Shown: piece by piece, positions 7,872 to 15,990 of the stretch
How the letters are laid out: each line of letters starts with the position of its first letter
How positions within the stretch are numbered: the stretch's first letter is position 1
Assembly (NCBI GenBank): GCA_023663025.1
Contig: JAMPIC010000018.1
Location: 1 to 47,192 of the forward strand
Source of the DNA: Prevotella sp.
GTDB taxonomy: Bacteria; Bacillota; Clostridia; Oscillospirales; Ruminococcaceae
Length of the DNA stretch: 47,192 nucleotides
Direction: 5' to 3'
Made by a program: the position numbers and the translations under genes
The notes under the pieces: model-generated
What the model was told of the DNA's origin: nothing
The model's input: only the letters and a program-made list of their open reading frames with translations
The model's database searches: none

Positions 7872-7992
7872 TAACAATACTATTGGCGGAATGTTTGGGG
7901 GCGGTCGGAGAAATCACGCCTCGCAAAGAACCTGCAAAGACTGCGGATACCAAAGATAGCTGCTCGTTATTGGAATTTATACCCAATGTATA
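7872..7992 (+). ncRNA. Candidate short structured transcript, class unknown
   Basis: The stretch behind the 7837 promoter contains ends that can pair: ATAC-T-ATTGG near 7876-7885 with CCAATGTAT at 7983-7991. The interior holds GC-rich segments and two GCAAAG motifs (near 7924 and 7936). It matches no RNA class I know: it lacks the core elements of c-di-GMP, SRP, 6S or T-box RNAs. A 22-codon frame from ATG 7891 has a GGCGGA directly against its start, which is too close. It could instead be an extended leader of the deacetylase gene. No clear terminator is visible. Confidence 0.25.
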
Positions 7993-8025
7993 AAATTCAA
8001 ATTATGAAAATTTAACGCTATTCTG

Positions 8026-8054
8026 TTGACATCGGAGAAAAAAAGGTGTATTAT
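8026..8054 (+). promoter_or_regulatory. Sigma-A promoter of the deacetylase gene
   Basis: TTGACA (8026-8031) and TATTAT (8049-8054) are spaced by 17 bases. The leader of about 95 bases holds a GGCTTCC/GGAAGCC stem-loop before the ATG at 8155. Confidence 0.7.
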
Positions 8055-8154
8055 AATAAGGTGTAGGTATTTCTTTACGGAGGCTTCCGCTGCACACCCC
8101 GCCGCGGAGGGGGAAGCCGATCCGATTTTCCGCGGAGAATGGACAGGAACCGGT

Positions 8155-9216
8155 ATGTATTTCGGCAGCGTTAAATTTTTTAAGCACCTCATTTATACGG
8201 TATTTTTTGCCTGGATAGCCGCGGCTACGTTTCTCGCCGCCTTTTTCGGATTTAAGTACTTTTCCGAAAAGAAAAACGCCGAGGCAGTTGCCGCAGACAG
8301 TTTCCCCGGCGACGTCGTCATTCCCGACGGAACAAGTATTGAGAGAATTTTCCTGGTGATGGCGGCAAAAAATTATTCCCCCGAAGAAATGCTGGACGTT
8401 ATCAGCGACGAGGAAAGCGTTTTCATCGAATATGTCAAAAATTATATGGCGGAAAATCCCGGCGCTTTTGCCGATACGGATTTAGCTTCCGACGGAACCG
8501 CGCCTTTGCTCTCCGCGGGCGGCGAGCCTTACATGGAGCTGTATCCCGAGCTTTACGCCGAAAATCCCCCCTCCTCTTTCAAGGAGGACAGCGGCACTGT
8601 CTACCTTACTTTTGACGACGGTCCGTCCGACAGAACAAGCGATATTCTGGAAATACTTGACAGATATGACATAAAGGCAACCTTCTTCGTATGCGGAGGG
8701 GAGGGCGAAAAGGAACAGCAGCTCATGCGGGATATCGTAAACGCGGGACATACTATCGGCATACACTCAATTTCTCACGACTACGAAAAAATATACGCAA
8801 GCGTGGAAAGCTACCTTGAGGACTTTTATGAGACATATATGTGCGTCTATAATGCCACGGGGGTCAAACCGCAGATATTCAGGTTTCCCGGCGGCTCTAT
8901 AAATAACTACAACAGGTTTACCTATATGCAGATAATCGCCGAAATGACAAGACGCGGCTTCGTTTACTATGATTGGAACGTCAGCGGCGAGGACGCTGTG
9001 AGAGGCGCTGACTGGACAAGCATCTACAACAACATCATGTCGGGCATTGACAGCAATACCGCGGACAGGGCGATAGTCCTGCTGCACGACAGCCAGAGCA
9101 AGGAAAACACGGTGCTCGTCCTCGAGGACGTTATAGACAGGCTGCTCGGCGACGGTTACAAGTTCGACAAGCTGGACAATACGGTAAATCCCGCAACGTT
9201 TACATATAGGGACTGA
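8155..9216 (+). CDS. Membrane-anchored polysaccharide deacetylase (NodB family, CE4)
   Basis: The 353-residue protein starts with one transmembrane helix (about 8-32, rich in A, F and I), then a linker of about 110 residues, then a NodB domain from about residue 150. All five CE4 motifs can be seen: TFDDGPS with the metal-binding and catalytic Asp pair, HSISH (metal His), RFPGGS, DWNVSGED, and IVLLHDS. It should remove acetyl groups from peptidoglycan or another N-acetylated polymer outside the membrane. The ATG at 8155 follows GGACAGGAAC; the longer frame that opens at TTG 8026 begins exactly on a promoter -35 box and is rejected. The next gene is a bactofilin, which fits a role in envelope shaping. 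Confidence 0.88.
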   Translation: MYFGSVKFFKHLIYTVFFAWIAAATFLAAFFGFKYFSEKKNAEAVAADSFPGDVVIPDGTSIERIFLVMAAKNYSPEEMLDVISDEESVFIEYVKNYMAENPGAFADTDLASDGTAPLLSAGGEPYMELYPELYAENPPSSFKEDSGTVYLTFDDGPSDRTSDILEILDRYDIKATFFVCGGEGEKEQQLMRDIVNAGHTIGIHSISHDYEKIYASVESYLEDFYETYMCVYNATGVKPQIFRFPGGSINNYNRFTYMQIIAEMTRRGFVYYDWNVSGEDAVRGADWTSIYNNIMSGIDSNTADRAIVLLHDSQSKENTVLVLEDVIDRLLGDGYKFDKLDNTVNPATFTYRD

Positions 9217-9304
9217 CGCGGAACCGCGCCGTTAAAATCTTCCCGGCAAGGGAATTGAAATAAGAACAAAATGTGTACGAAATTACGGATAAGGAGTAAT
9301 TAAA

Positions 9305-10342
9305 ATGAGTCTCAAGGACAATTTTAATCAGGCGGTCAAAGAGATCCTCAAAAAGGACGGTCTTGTGGGAGACGACCTTTCAAAGGAATCGAAAAAAAGA
9401 TCGGAGCTGGATAAGTATATCGACCCTCCGAGAAAGGCGGAACAGCCATATGCCGCCGAACAGCCTTACGGCGAAACGGAGGACATTATGGCGGACAATA
9501 CCGTTGTTTCGGACGGGTTCGCTTCGGCGGGCGGTTTTTCCTCCGCGTCCGAATTTGCGGAAACCAAAGAACCCGAACCGAGCAGGGAAACCGCGCGTAT
9601 GCCCGAACCGGAACCCGCTCCCGGCTACAGCGACAATCCGTATGTGAAAAACGCTCAGTCGGCGGCTGATTTCGGAGCGAGACCATCTCAGCCCTTTGCT
9701 CCCGACCCGTTCGGAATGGGTGCGCAGGCGCAAAGTCCCCGCAGCTATACCGAGCCGCAGGGACTTTACGGAAGCGGTACTCAGAACTACGGCGGAGGAA
9801 TGCCGCCCACGCCTCCGAGAGTACCCAATAATCCTCCTCCGAGATTTGGCGGCGGAAACGACACGCCTTACTACGAGACCGAGGAGACTACGATAATTTC
9901 CAGAAATACGATCATAGACGGCAACATACGCTCCTTTGCGAACATCAACATCGACGGCAGCGTAAAGGGCGACGTAAGGATCACCAAGGACATCAACGTT
10001 ACGGGAAAGGTCGTGGGAGACATAGAGTGCAACAACTCGGTGATGTCCGGCGCGTCAATGCAGGGAAACATTTCCTCAAAGGGACAGGTTCAGCTTGACC
10101 GCGACAGTATCCTGCTGGGCGACATCGGCGCTCAGTACCTTGACATGAACGGCAAGATAAAGGGCAACATCGACATCGGCGGCAAGGCAGAGTTCAAGAC
10201 CGACGCTGTGGTGCTGGGAAATATTACGGCGTCTACAATAACCGTTCTGGACGGCGCGACAATCCAGGGTTATGTCAATACCACTTTCCTGCAGGAAAGT
10301 ACGGCGAATATTTTCCCCGAGACCATTGCGGTAACGGAATAA
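9305..10342 (+). CDS. Bactofilin (polymer-forming cytoskeletal protein) with long disordered N-terminus
   Basis: The last 140 residues or so form the bactofilin right-handed beta-helix: short repeats such as IDGSVKGDVRI, VTGKVVGDIEC, LLGDIGA, MNGKIKGNIDI and VVLGNITA. Bactofilins polymerise without nucleotide and organise cell-wall enzymes and appendages. The first 190 residues are unusual: a helical start followed by a low-complexity stretch rich in P, E, A, G and Q, much longer than in most bactofilins. AAGGAG precedes the ATG. It lies 88 bases after the deacetylase gene, in the same direction; a weak TTGAAA at 9255 might add a promoter. Confidence 0.9.
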   Translation: MSLKDNFNQAVKEILKKDGLVGDDLSKESKKRSELDKYIDPPRKAEQPYAAEQPYGETEDIMADNTVVSDGFASAGGFSSASEFAETKEPEPSRETARMPEPEPAPGYSDNPYVKNAQSAADFGARPSQPFAPDPFGMGAQAQSPRSYTEPQGLYGSGTQNYGGGMPPTPPRVPNNPPPRFGGGNDTPYYETEETTIISRNTIIDGNIRSFANINIDGSVKGDVRITKDINVTGKVVGDIECNNSVMSGASMQGNISSKGQVQLDRDSILLGDIGAQYLDMNGKIKGNIDIGGKAEFKTDAVVLGNITASTITVLDGATIQGYVNTTFLQESTANIFPETIAVTE

Positions 10343-10363
10343 AAAACAAAACAAAATATAAAT

Positions 10364-10414
10364 CAAGGGTGCGGACTGTGACGGAAGCGTTTCCTTATTG
10401 AAGTCCGCCCCTTG
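10364..10414 (+). terminator. Terminator or attenuator after the bactofilin gene
   Basis: CAAGGGTGCGGACT (10364-10377) pairs with AGTCCGCCCCTTG (10402-10414), with a nested GGAA/TTCC stem, followed by TTTCTG. The next gene starts 32 bases later and no strong promoter is visible between, so it may only lower expression of that gene. Confidence 0.6.
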
Positions 10415-10446
10415 TTTCTGTATATTCGCGGAAAGGGCTGAGCAAA

Positions 10447-11475
10447 ATGCGTCCGAATGAAAATGAGCTTATGAACGGCGGGTTTCCTCACGAGGAAAAC
10501 GGCGGCGACATCAGTATGAAAATCGATACTTCCTCCCTTAGACCGGAAGCTGTCGGAACGGGTTCTCCCGACGTTATAGGAGAGTTCGAGATAGAGGTGG
10601 AAAATCTTCCTACGGCGGAGGATATCGCTGCGGAGGGAAATCCCGCAGCCGACGGGAACGCTGAAGCGGATATTGACTTCATCTACGGCGAGGACGACAG
10701 CTACGACTATACGGGCAGCCTTGAGGACATTTCCGCGGAAAGCATAGCCCTCGACAGTATAGACGTAAAGCTGGAGGATATGCGAACGGACAAAAGCTCC
10801 ATGATAAGCTCGCTGAAAAATCAGATGCAGGCGGACGACCTTGCCATGTCGGTTGAAAACCGTCCCAAGCTGGACGAAATGTCGGACGAGTATTTCCCGT
10901 CGCAGAAAAACAGCACCGATATAATGGCGAAGGAACAGCTCGACAGAGACGAAAAGGAACTTATCAAGACCCGCCTGAAAACGGAGATGGAGAAAAAGCC
11001 CGAGGGATACGATCAGAAAAAAAGTCTCGCCATGTACAAAAAACTCATGGACGAGCAGAAAGCCAAGGCTGCAAAGCGTGGATTTGTAATGCTTCTTATC
11101 GCGGCTGCCACCGGATTGGCTTCGGCTGTGCTGATATATCTCACAGAACCCAATGCGGACGGTGCGCACCCGATAATGGATTATCTCCCCATAGGAGCGG
11201 TGGTATTTTCACTGTTCATGCTCCTGAAGTCAAAGTTTGCGAAGATAATGTCCACGCTTTACTTTACCGTGTGTACCGTTATGCTGATATATCCGGGATT
11301 GGTTGGATACGCGCTCAGCCCCGATAATCAGAATCTCGGAAAGGACTTTGTGATAAAGCTTGTCATATATGTCGCCGCCGTGGCAATGTGCGCGGTCACA
11401 TTTATACGGCTGTTCGCGAACAAGGACATAGAGGAATACTATTCCTACAAACCCGGCAAAAGCGGCAGACGGTAA
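10447..11475 (+). CDS. Unknown membrane protein: long acidic cytoplasmic part, four helices
   Basis: The 342-residue product has a hydrophilic, strongly acidic N-terminal 210 residues rich in E, D, S and I, ending in a charged, probably coiled segment with many K and E. Four hydrophobic helices follow at roughly 215-235, 247-260, 265-287 and 295-320, then a short basic tail. I recognise no domain. AAAGGGCTGAG precedes the ATG. Position behind the deacetylase and bactofilin, and the large cytoplasmic arm, suggest a membrane partner or anchor for the bactofilin, but that is inference. Confidence 0.8.
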   Translation: MRPNENELMNGGFPHEENGGDISMKIDTSSLRPEAVGTGSPDVIGEFEIEVENLPTAEDIAAEGNPAADGNAEADIDFIYGEDDSYDYTGSLEDISAESIALDSIDVKLEDMRTDKSSMISSLKNQMQADDLAMSVENRPKLDEMSDEYFPSQKNSTDIMAKEQLDRDEKELIKTRLKTEMEKKPEGYDQKKSLAMYKKLMDEQKAKAAKRGFVMLLIAAATGLASAVLIYLTEPNADGAHPIMDYLPIGAVVFSLFMLLKSKFAKIMSTLYFTVCTVMLIYPGLVGYALSPDNQNLGKDFVIKLVIYVAAVAMCAVTFIRLFANKDIEEYYSYKPGKSGRR

Positions 11476-11477
11476 AC

Positions 11478-11549
11478 AAAAACGGAGAGAAAAGGCTTCC
11501 ATGGGTACAATACTTCGTATCGTTACCTGCCCAATTTCTCTCCGTTTTT
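11478..11549. terminator. Long bidirectional terminator
   Basis: AAAAACGGAGAGAAA (11478-11493) pairs with TTTCTCTCCGTTTTT (11535-11549). A nested imperfect stem (GGTA.. with ..TTACC) fills the middle. The flanks provide T-runs on both strands, serving the membrane-protein gene and the sod gene. Confidence 0.85.
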
Positions 11550-11555
11550 ATTATG

Positions 11556-12167
11556 TCAGGCGGTTTCGGCGGCATTGAGCATACGCTCGGCGTTTTCCCA
11601 GTTTATGATATTCTTTACGGCGTTGAGATAGTCGGCGCGTCTGTTCTGGCGGTCGAGGTAATAGGAATGCTCCCACACGTCTATGTTGAGAATGGGAGTG
11701 TACTTGTCAAAGTCCACGGCGTCCTGATCGTCCGTGACGACAACATCAAGCATGCCATCGCGGTCGAGCACAAGCCATACATAGCCCGATCCCACAAGTC
11801 CCAGACCCGCTTCGATGATCTCGTCCCACATTGCTTTTTCCGAACCGAAGCTGTCGCTGATGAGCTGCCGCATTTTTTGAGACGGTTCTTTATAGTCGGG
11901 AGTGAGGGAGGAAAAATACAGCTCGTGGTTGTAAACGCCTCCCGCATTGGTGCGGATATCTTCGTCGGACATTTTGGTAAGAGCTTCAAGAGGGACGTTG
12001 TGCAGCATGGGACGGTTCCTGATAAGCGCGTTCAGCTTATCCACATAATTTTTGTAGTGCTTGTCATGGTGGAAATAAAGGGTATATTCGCTTATGTAAG
12101 GTTTGAGATCGTCGAGACCGTAGGGCAGTTGCTCATAGGAGAACGGGTAAAAATTATCGTAATTCAT
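11556..12167 (-). CDS. Superoxide dismutase, Fe/Mn family
   Basis: The 203-residue sequence has the expected metal ligands: a His in LYFHHDKHYKNY near residue 33, the His of YNHELYF, and Asp and His in NIDVWEHSYYLD. SAxW-type features such as GSGYVWLV are present. The usual GGHxNH reads GGVYNH here, so the active-site neighbourhood differs from standard enzymes. It converts superoxide to peroxide and oxygen; metal choice (Fe or Mn) cannot be fixed. CTGAAAGGTC precedes the start. It is monocistronic, isolated by terminators at 11478-11549 and 12264-12296. Confidence 0.88.
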   Translation of the reverse strand: MNYDNFYPFSYEQLPYGLDDLKPYISEYTLYFHHDKHYKNYVDKLNALIRNRPMLHNVPLEALTKMSDEDIRTNAGGVYNHELYFSSLTPDYKEPSQKMRQLISDSFGSEKAMWDEIIEAGLGLVGSGYVWLVLDRDGMLDVVVTDDQDAVDFDKYTPILNIDVWEHSYYLDRQNRRADYLNAVKNIINWENAERMLNAAETA

Positions 12168-12263
12168 AATCAGCCGACCTTTCAGGAAAAGTTATCGGTT
12201 AATAATATTCATATCAAGGGAAAAATATTCGCAAAAACCGAAAGTCCGCTCCCTTGAAACATA

Positions 12264-12296
12264 AAAACGGCAGCTGCGTCACACGGCTGCCGTTTT
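12264..12296. terminator. Terminator of the GH26-like gene
   Basis: AAAACGGCAGC and GGCTGCCGTTTT form a stem of more than ten pairs with A and T flanks. On the minus strand it ends the gene at 12309 before the sod gene. Confidence 0.8.
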
Positions 12297-12308
12297 GCGG
12301 CGATAATT

Positions 12309-13751
12309 TTACAGCTCCACAGGTTCGCATAAAACGCGCACCCTCGGCAGCTTTTTCACAGTATAATAGTAATTCCCCGCCCAATCGTCGCCCTGCGACG
12401 GATCGTTCTCGCCGCTTGCGGGAGGGGCGAACAGCTTTATCGTCATTTCCGCCGCGCCGCTCAAAGGCTTTTCGTAGAACGCGCTCATCAGGTCGATAAC
12501 CTTCGCTTTCGGGGACTTGTAGAACCACCTGCCGTTTATCTCGATCATATAGTTGCCCTCGTCGTCCCCGTCGAAGTAAAGCTCGCAGAAGTGGGGGTTT
12601 TTCTCGAATTTCACGGGAATGGCAATTCCCTCCGCGTCTTCCGAGCCGCCCCAGCGGAGAGTTACCGGCAGGGAAATTTCCTCCGACTGCTCCAGCATTG
12701 GGAGAAAACGCTCGCTGTGAATAATATCCTTGTATGTCGCCATAACCGGCTGAGGTATGCCCACGTCCTCGTTGTTGGGGTCTTGAATTTCCAGACCGAG
12801 ACGTCCCCTGTCGCGGAACTGATAGAACGTGAATCCGCTGAACCAATCGGCGTTGTCCTCCTCCATAATGTCGCAGAATTCCTTAACCATTGCCGCTTGG
12901 TCGTACGCCCCCGTAACGTCGCCGTCCGCGTTGAACTCGGACATTACCATAGGCTTGGGCGTACCGCCGTTAAGCTCCTTAAAGCGGTTGAAGCTGAGCT
13001 TTGTAAGGTTGTACACGTCCCGAACCTTGCTTCTGCTGTGGCTCTTGCCGCCCCGCTCCGCAACGTCAAAGGGCCAGCCCCAGTGGAGAGCCATATACTT
13101 GTCCACCGACCATATGTCCGCCTCGGGAATACATTGGGCGAACTCCTTTTCCATTTCGATCTCATTGCCCTTTTCGGGGTGCTCGACGCCGCCTATGCAA
13201 GCTATGGTCTTGACGTTGGGCGCGTACTCGTGGATAATTTTGCTGAAATGCACAAAAAAGTCAGCCACGCCCTGATAGGTGGTGCGCTTTGTAAAGGAGA
13301 ACCAATCCCCCGTCGCCTCGTGGTTGATACGGAGCATCATTCTGCCGAAGGGGCGCAAGTCCTTTGCAATGGCGATAAGGTAATCGTCGGTAAGGTTCGG
13401 GTCGATAGTCAGCGTGAGAATAACGTCCTGACCGTGGCGGCGGACATCACGCATACAGGTGAAAGGCTCGTCGTCGGTTGTGCCGTTCAAGCCGCCCTTG
13501 TAGGTGAAATAGTCGTCATAGGGGTAGTCCCACTGAAAGGACACCTCCGCGTCCTTCATAACCTCGGAGATCCTGCCCGGCCACTCCTTGTCAAGGGGAT
13601 AGTAGCAGTACATCAGACTGATACCGCGGTGGGGTCTGCCCAAGGTGCGGAGAATGTAGTCCTGATTTACATACTCTCCCCTTTCCGAGCCGTCCCCCAA
13701 ATCAACGGAGCATTCAGCCGCTCCCATATGTACGCCGTAAATTTTTTCCAT
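12309..13751 (-). CDS. GH26-like beta-mannanase-type hydrolase
   Basis: This 480-residue protein has a (beta/alpha)8-barrel look with GH clan A signatures: LRINHEATGDWFSF resembles the GH26 acid/base motif (HE.NG.W) and MSEFNADG near residue 285 would carry the nucleophile Glu. The N-terminal KIYGVHMGAAE also fits. The last 130 residues look like a beta-sandwich. GH26 members cleave beta-mannans or mixed-linkage glucans; this one is divergent and its substrate is uncertain. No signal peptide is seen, so it is likely intracellular. The start at 13751 is set by AGAAAGGG; the longer frame to 13859 runs into the promoter. Expression is probably sugar-controlled: see the operator at 13770. Confidence 0.75.
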   Translation of the reverse strand: MEKIYGVHMGAAECSVDLGDGSERGEYVNQDYILRTLGRPHRGISLMYCYYPLDKEWPGRISEVMKDAEVSFQWDYPYDDYFTYKGGLNGTTDDEPFTCMRDVRRHGQDVILTLTIDPNLTDDYLIAIAKDLRPFGRMMLRINHEATGDWFSFTKRTTYQGVADFFVHFSKIIHEYAPNVKTIACIGGVEHPEKGNEIEMEKEFAQCIPEADIWSVDKYMALHWGWPFDVAERGGKSHSRSKVRDVYNLTKLSFNRFKELNGGTPKPMVMSEFNADGDVTGAYDQAAMVKEFCDIMEEDNADWFSGFTFYQFRDRGRLGLEIQDPNNEDVGIPQPVMATYKDIIHSERFLPMLEQSEEISLPVTLRWGGSEDAEGIAIPVKFEKNPHFCELYFDGDDEGNYMIEINGRWFYKSPKAKVIDLMSAFYEKPLSGAAEMTIKLFAPPASGENDPSQGDDWAGNYYYTVKKLPRVRVLCEPVEL

Positions 13752-13769
13752 AGTAATAACCCTTTCTGT

Positions 13770-13781
13770 GTAAACGTTTCC
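13770..13781. promoter_or_regulatory. LacI/CcpA-type operator downstream of the GH26-like promoter
   Basis: GTAAACGTTTCC is a palindrome around a central CG (AAACGTTT), the form recognised by LacI/GalR-family repressors. It lies between the -10 box and the ribosome site of the minus-strand gene, a classic road-block position. Confidence 0.6.
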
Positions 13782-13791
13782 AACATATAAT

Positions 13792-13820
13792 AATGTATCA
13801 CAAATTTTACCGAATGTCAA
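13792..13820 (-). promoter_or_regulatory. Promoter of the GH26-like gene
   Basis: Minus-strand TTGACA (13815-13820) and TACATT (13792-13797) with a 17-base spacer; an overlapping TATTAT lies a few bases downstream. Confidence 0.65.
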
Positions 13821-13850
13821 TCGTTTTTTGAAACATTTTATGCGATATGC

Positions 13851-13905
13851 AAAAATCACCGTACCGCCGATCGGATATGGAAATCCGCCGGAGGTACGGT
13901 GATTT
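13851..13905 (-). terminator. Terminator of the HD-GYP gene
   Basis: AAATCACCGTACC (13853-13865) and GGTACGGTGATTT (13893-13905) form a perfect 13-base-pair stem; the minus strand continues into TTTTTGC. It lies 48 bases after the stop of the HD-GYP gene. Confidence 0.8.
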
Positions 13906-13952
13906 CAACGGACGTGAGCGAAAGCGGCGCGTTTTTGCCCGCCCGGGAATTT

Positions 13953-15371
13953 CTACGCATTCGCGCTGTTGTCCCCAGATATGGAGATAGCCCCGCTTTC
14001 GATAAGCGACATCAGGCAGTCGATTACTTTCGGGTCGAACTGCTTTCCCTTGTTGTTTTGCAGCTCGCTGATGATAACGTCCTCCGAAAGATTGTTTCTG
14101 TAGCACCTGCGGCTGTTCATAGCGTCGAAAGCGTCCGATACGCATATTATGCGGGCGATCAGAGGAATATCCTCCCCGGCTATTCCATTGGGGTAACCCT
14201 TGCCGTCGTAACGTTCGTGGTGACAAAGCGCACCCGTACCCATACCCTCAATGGCGGTAAAGTCCCGCAGAATTTCGCTGCCGTAGACCGTGTGCTTTTT
14301 CATTATTTCGTATTCCTCGTCGGTCAGCCTGCCGGGCTTGGTGAGTATGGCGTCGGGAATATATATCTTGCCGCAGTCATGCATAAGGGATATGCAGTAC
14401 ATACGGAAACACTCGTCCTCAGAAAATCCCATTTTTTCCGCCAGCATTCTCGAATATTTCGCCACCCGCAGGGAATGTCCCATGGTGCTTGGGTCTTTGG
14501 CTTCGATGAAATTGACGAACGTCTGCATGATCTGCTCCAGAGCCTTTTCGTCCCGCTTCTTCTGTTCGATAAAACGCTTCAGGTTCAGCTTTATGATTAT
14601 CATTGCCAGCATACAGCTTATCCATATGACGGTCAGCACGCACATCAGCCAGAAAAACGGATTTTTCAGCACGCTTGTGTGCATATGGTAGCGTATCTCT
14701 CCTTGGCTGAAATCCGCCACATAGTCAACCGTCCTGTGGTCAATGTACATTATAAAGCCTATTCTTACGCTGCTGTCCTTGTCGGAATTTTCCTTTTTCG
14801 GCGGGATAGGCATTTCGCCCATGTCGGGATTGGGATAGTACACGAAGTAGTCCCCCTCGTAAAGCGGAACCATTGCCCCCACGGAGGTTATGCAGTTGTC
14901 AAGGGTTATGTCGTACCGCGTATACTCGGAAAGGTTCAGGGTCTGCACCGCTTCGCTGCCCGAACGCACGCCCTGGTGGAACTCGAAGTCGCCGTTCCAG
15001 GTGTTGTTCACGCTCATATCCTCGGGGATATATACCACAGCCGTCCAGTCGCTGAGGGTGTCGGCGCTGTTGTTTATGACGAGCATTTCGTAAATAGTAC
15101 CAACCGCGTCAGTGAAAAGCGGATTGCCGTCTATATCCATAAAATTCTCGCTTTCCCAAGAGCCGGAATCGCCGCCGCGGGTTACGATCTCGACGGTTAT
15201 ATCGCCGAAATCAAACGCCGTTCCGTCCCGAGCCGCTTCGGAGAAAACGCACACCCGTTCCCTGGTGTTGTGAATATAGTTTTGCAGGAAAACCGCCGCT
15301 CCGCCCAATACGATGACTATCGGCAGTATAATGTTCAAAAACTTAAGAAATCTGCTGCTTTTCATTTTCAT
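13953..15371 (-). CDS. Membrane HD-GYP phosphodiesterase with a CBM2-like extracellular sensor
   Basis: The 472-residue protein has a first helix at about 8-30, an outer domain at about 35-230, a second helix at about 240-265, a short coiled linker, and an HD-GYP domain at about 290-460. HD-GYP motifs are complete: HSLRVAKYS, LMHDCGKI, HHERYDGKGYP and ARIICVSDAFDAM. It should hydrolyse cyclic di-GMP. The outer domain carries the rhythm of family 2 carbohydrate-binding modules: EMLVINNSADTLSDWTAV, then NNTWNGDF, then LNLSEYTRYDITL, with well-placed tryptophans. That suggests sensing of a polysaccharide or wall polymer (inference). The start at 15371 follows AAAGGGCGGG. A small membrane gene lies 55 bases upstream in the same operon. 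Confidence 0.88.
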   Translation of the reverse strand: MKMKSSRFLKFLNIILPIVIVLGGAAVFLQNYIHNTRERVCVFSEAARDGTAFDFGDITVEIVTRGGDSGSWESENFMDIDGNPLFTDAVGTIYEMLVINNSADTLSDWTAVVYIPEDMSVNNTWNGDFEFHQGVRSGSEAVQTLNLSEYTRYDITLDNCITSVGAMVPLYEGDYFVYYPNPDMGEMPIPPKKENSDKDSSVRIGFIMYIDHRTVDYVADFSQGEIRYHMHTSVLKNPFFWLMCVLTVIWISCMLAMIIIKLNLKRFIEQKKRDEKALEQIMQTFVNFIEAKDPSTMGHSLRVAKYSRMLAEKMGFSEDECFRMYCISLMHDCGKIYIPDAILTKPGRLTDEEYEIMKKHTVYGSEILRDFTAIEGMGTGALCHHERYDGKGYPNGIAGEDIPLIARIICVSDAFDAMNSRRCYRNNLSEDVIISELQNNKGKQFDPKVIDCLMSLIESGAISISGDNSANA

Positions 15372-15426
15372 AGCCGCACCCGCCCTTTCATAATATTGCA
15401 ATACGGGACGAAACGCAGTCCCGTAT

Positions 15427-15813
15427 TCATTGGCTTAGCTGACCGCCGAACAAAGCGGAAAAAAAGGAAGCAATAAGACCGACCGTGATAAATACAAAGA
15501 ACACAGCTCCCACAGCCGCAAGAAAAAACTCGGCGGCTTTAAATAGGCTTTTTATATCTAAGGACTTTCCGCGGGCGGCACACAGCAGCACCCATACCCC
15601 CGGAACTATCAGCAGCCAAAACGCGTACGGCAGTATGCCAAAAGCACCGATAACGGCGAAAACGGCGGCGATATGTTTCGGTATCATTCGTTTTCCGTCC
15701 TCATCGCCGAACAGCGGCTCGCCTTTCCTCAGTTTGAGTATCACGCCGACGGAAGCCGCAATAAACACGATAACCACGGCTATGACTACGAAAACGCCCC
15801 CGATAAACCCCAT
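15427..15813 (-). CDS. Small membrane protein, function unknown
   Basis: The 128-residue product has hydrophobic helices near 4-26, 48-80 (probably two) and 95-118, with a short charged loop (KLRKGEPLFGDEDGKR) after the first. I recognise no family. AGGAGTGTGACGCA precedes the ATG and a strong promoter lies at 15865-15893. As first gene of the operon with the HD-GYP receptor it could affect its membrane assembly or simply share regulation. Confidence 0.75.
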   Translation of the reverse strand: MGFIGGVFVVIAVVIVFIAASVGVILKLRKGEPLFGDEDGKRMIPKHIAAVFAVIGAFGILPYAFWLLIVPGVWVLLCAARGKSLDIKSLFKAAEFFLAAVGAVFFVFITVGLIASFFSALFGGQLSQ

Positions 15814-15864
15814 TGCGTCACACTCCTATAGCAGGCATTATACATACTACATCCATATTAATAT

Positions 15865-15893
15865 ATTATACATAAATTATCATAGTTTGTCAA
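15865..15893 (-). promoter_or_regulatory. Promoter of the small membrane protein/HD-GYP operon
   Basis: Minus-strand TTGACA (15888-15893) and TATAAT (15865-15870), full consensus with a 17-base spacer. Just upstream (15894-15985) are several palindromes, including GGAAATTCCCGAA with TTCGGGAAATTCC, which probably end the sirtuin transcript. Confidence 0.8.
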
Positions 15894-15990
15894 TAGCTGC
15901 GGAATAAATTTCCGCGCAGCTGATGCGGCGCGGAAATTCCCGAATTTTATTAAATATGTCTTCTTTGGATTTCGGGAAATTCCGTATCCG

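Noticed and set aside
7891..7959. 22-codon peptide gene with a CxxC pair
   Set aside because: The putative ribosome site touches the start codon and nothing else supports translation.
7866..8025. Cyclic di-GMP riboswitch
   Set aside because: GCAAAG motifs caught the eye, but the rest of the class I core (tetraloop receptor, conserved purine turns) cannot be matched.
8026..8154. N-terminal extension of the deacetylase from TTG 8026
   Set aside because: The first codons coincide with the -35 and -10 boxes of a good promoter, and a ribosome site and membrane helix fit the ATG at 8155.
12591..13790. 399-codon plus-strand frame opposite the GH26-like gene
   Set aside because: It has the composition of an antisense shadow; the minus-strand protein shows catalytic motifs, promoter and terminator.
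13899..15476. 525-codon plus-strand frame opposite the HD-GYP gene
   Set aside because: The HD-GYP motifs on the minus strand are unambiguous, and this frame has no recognisable domain.
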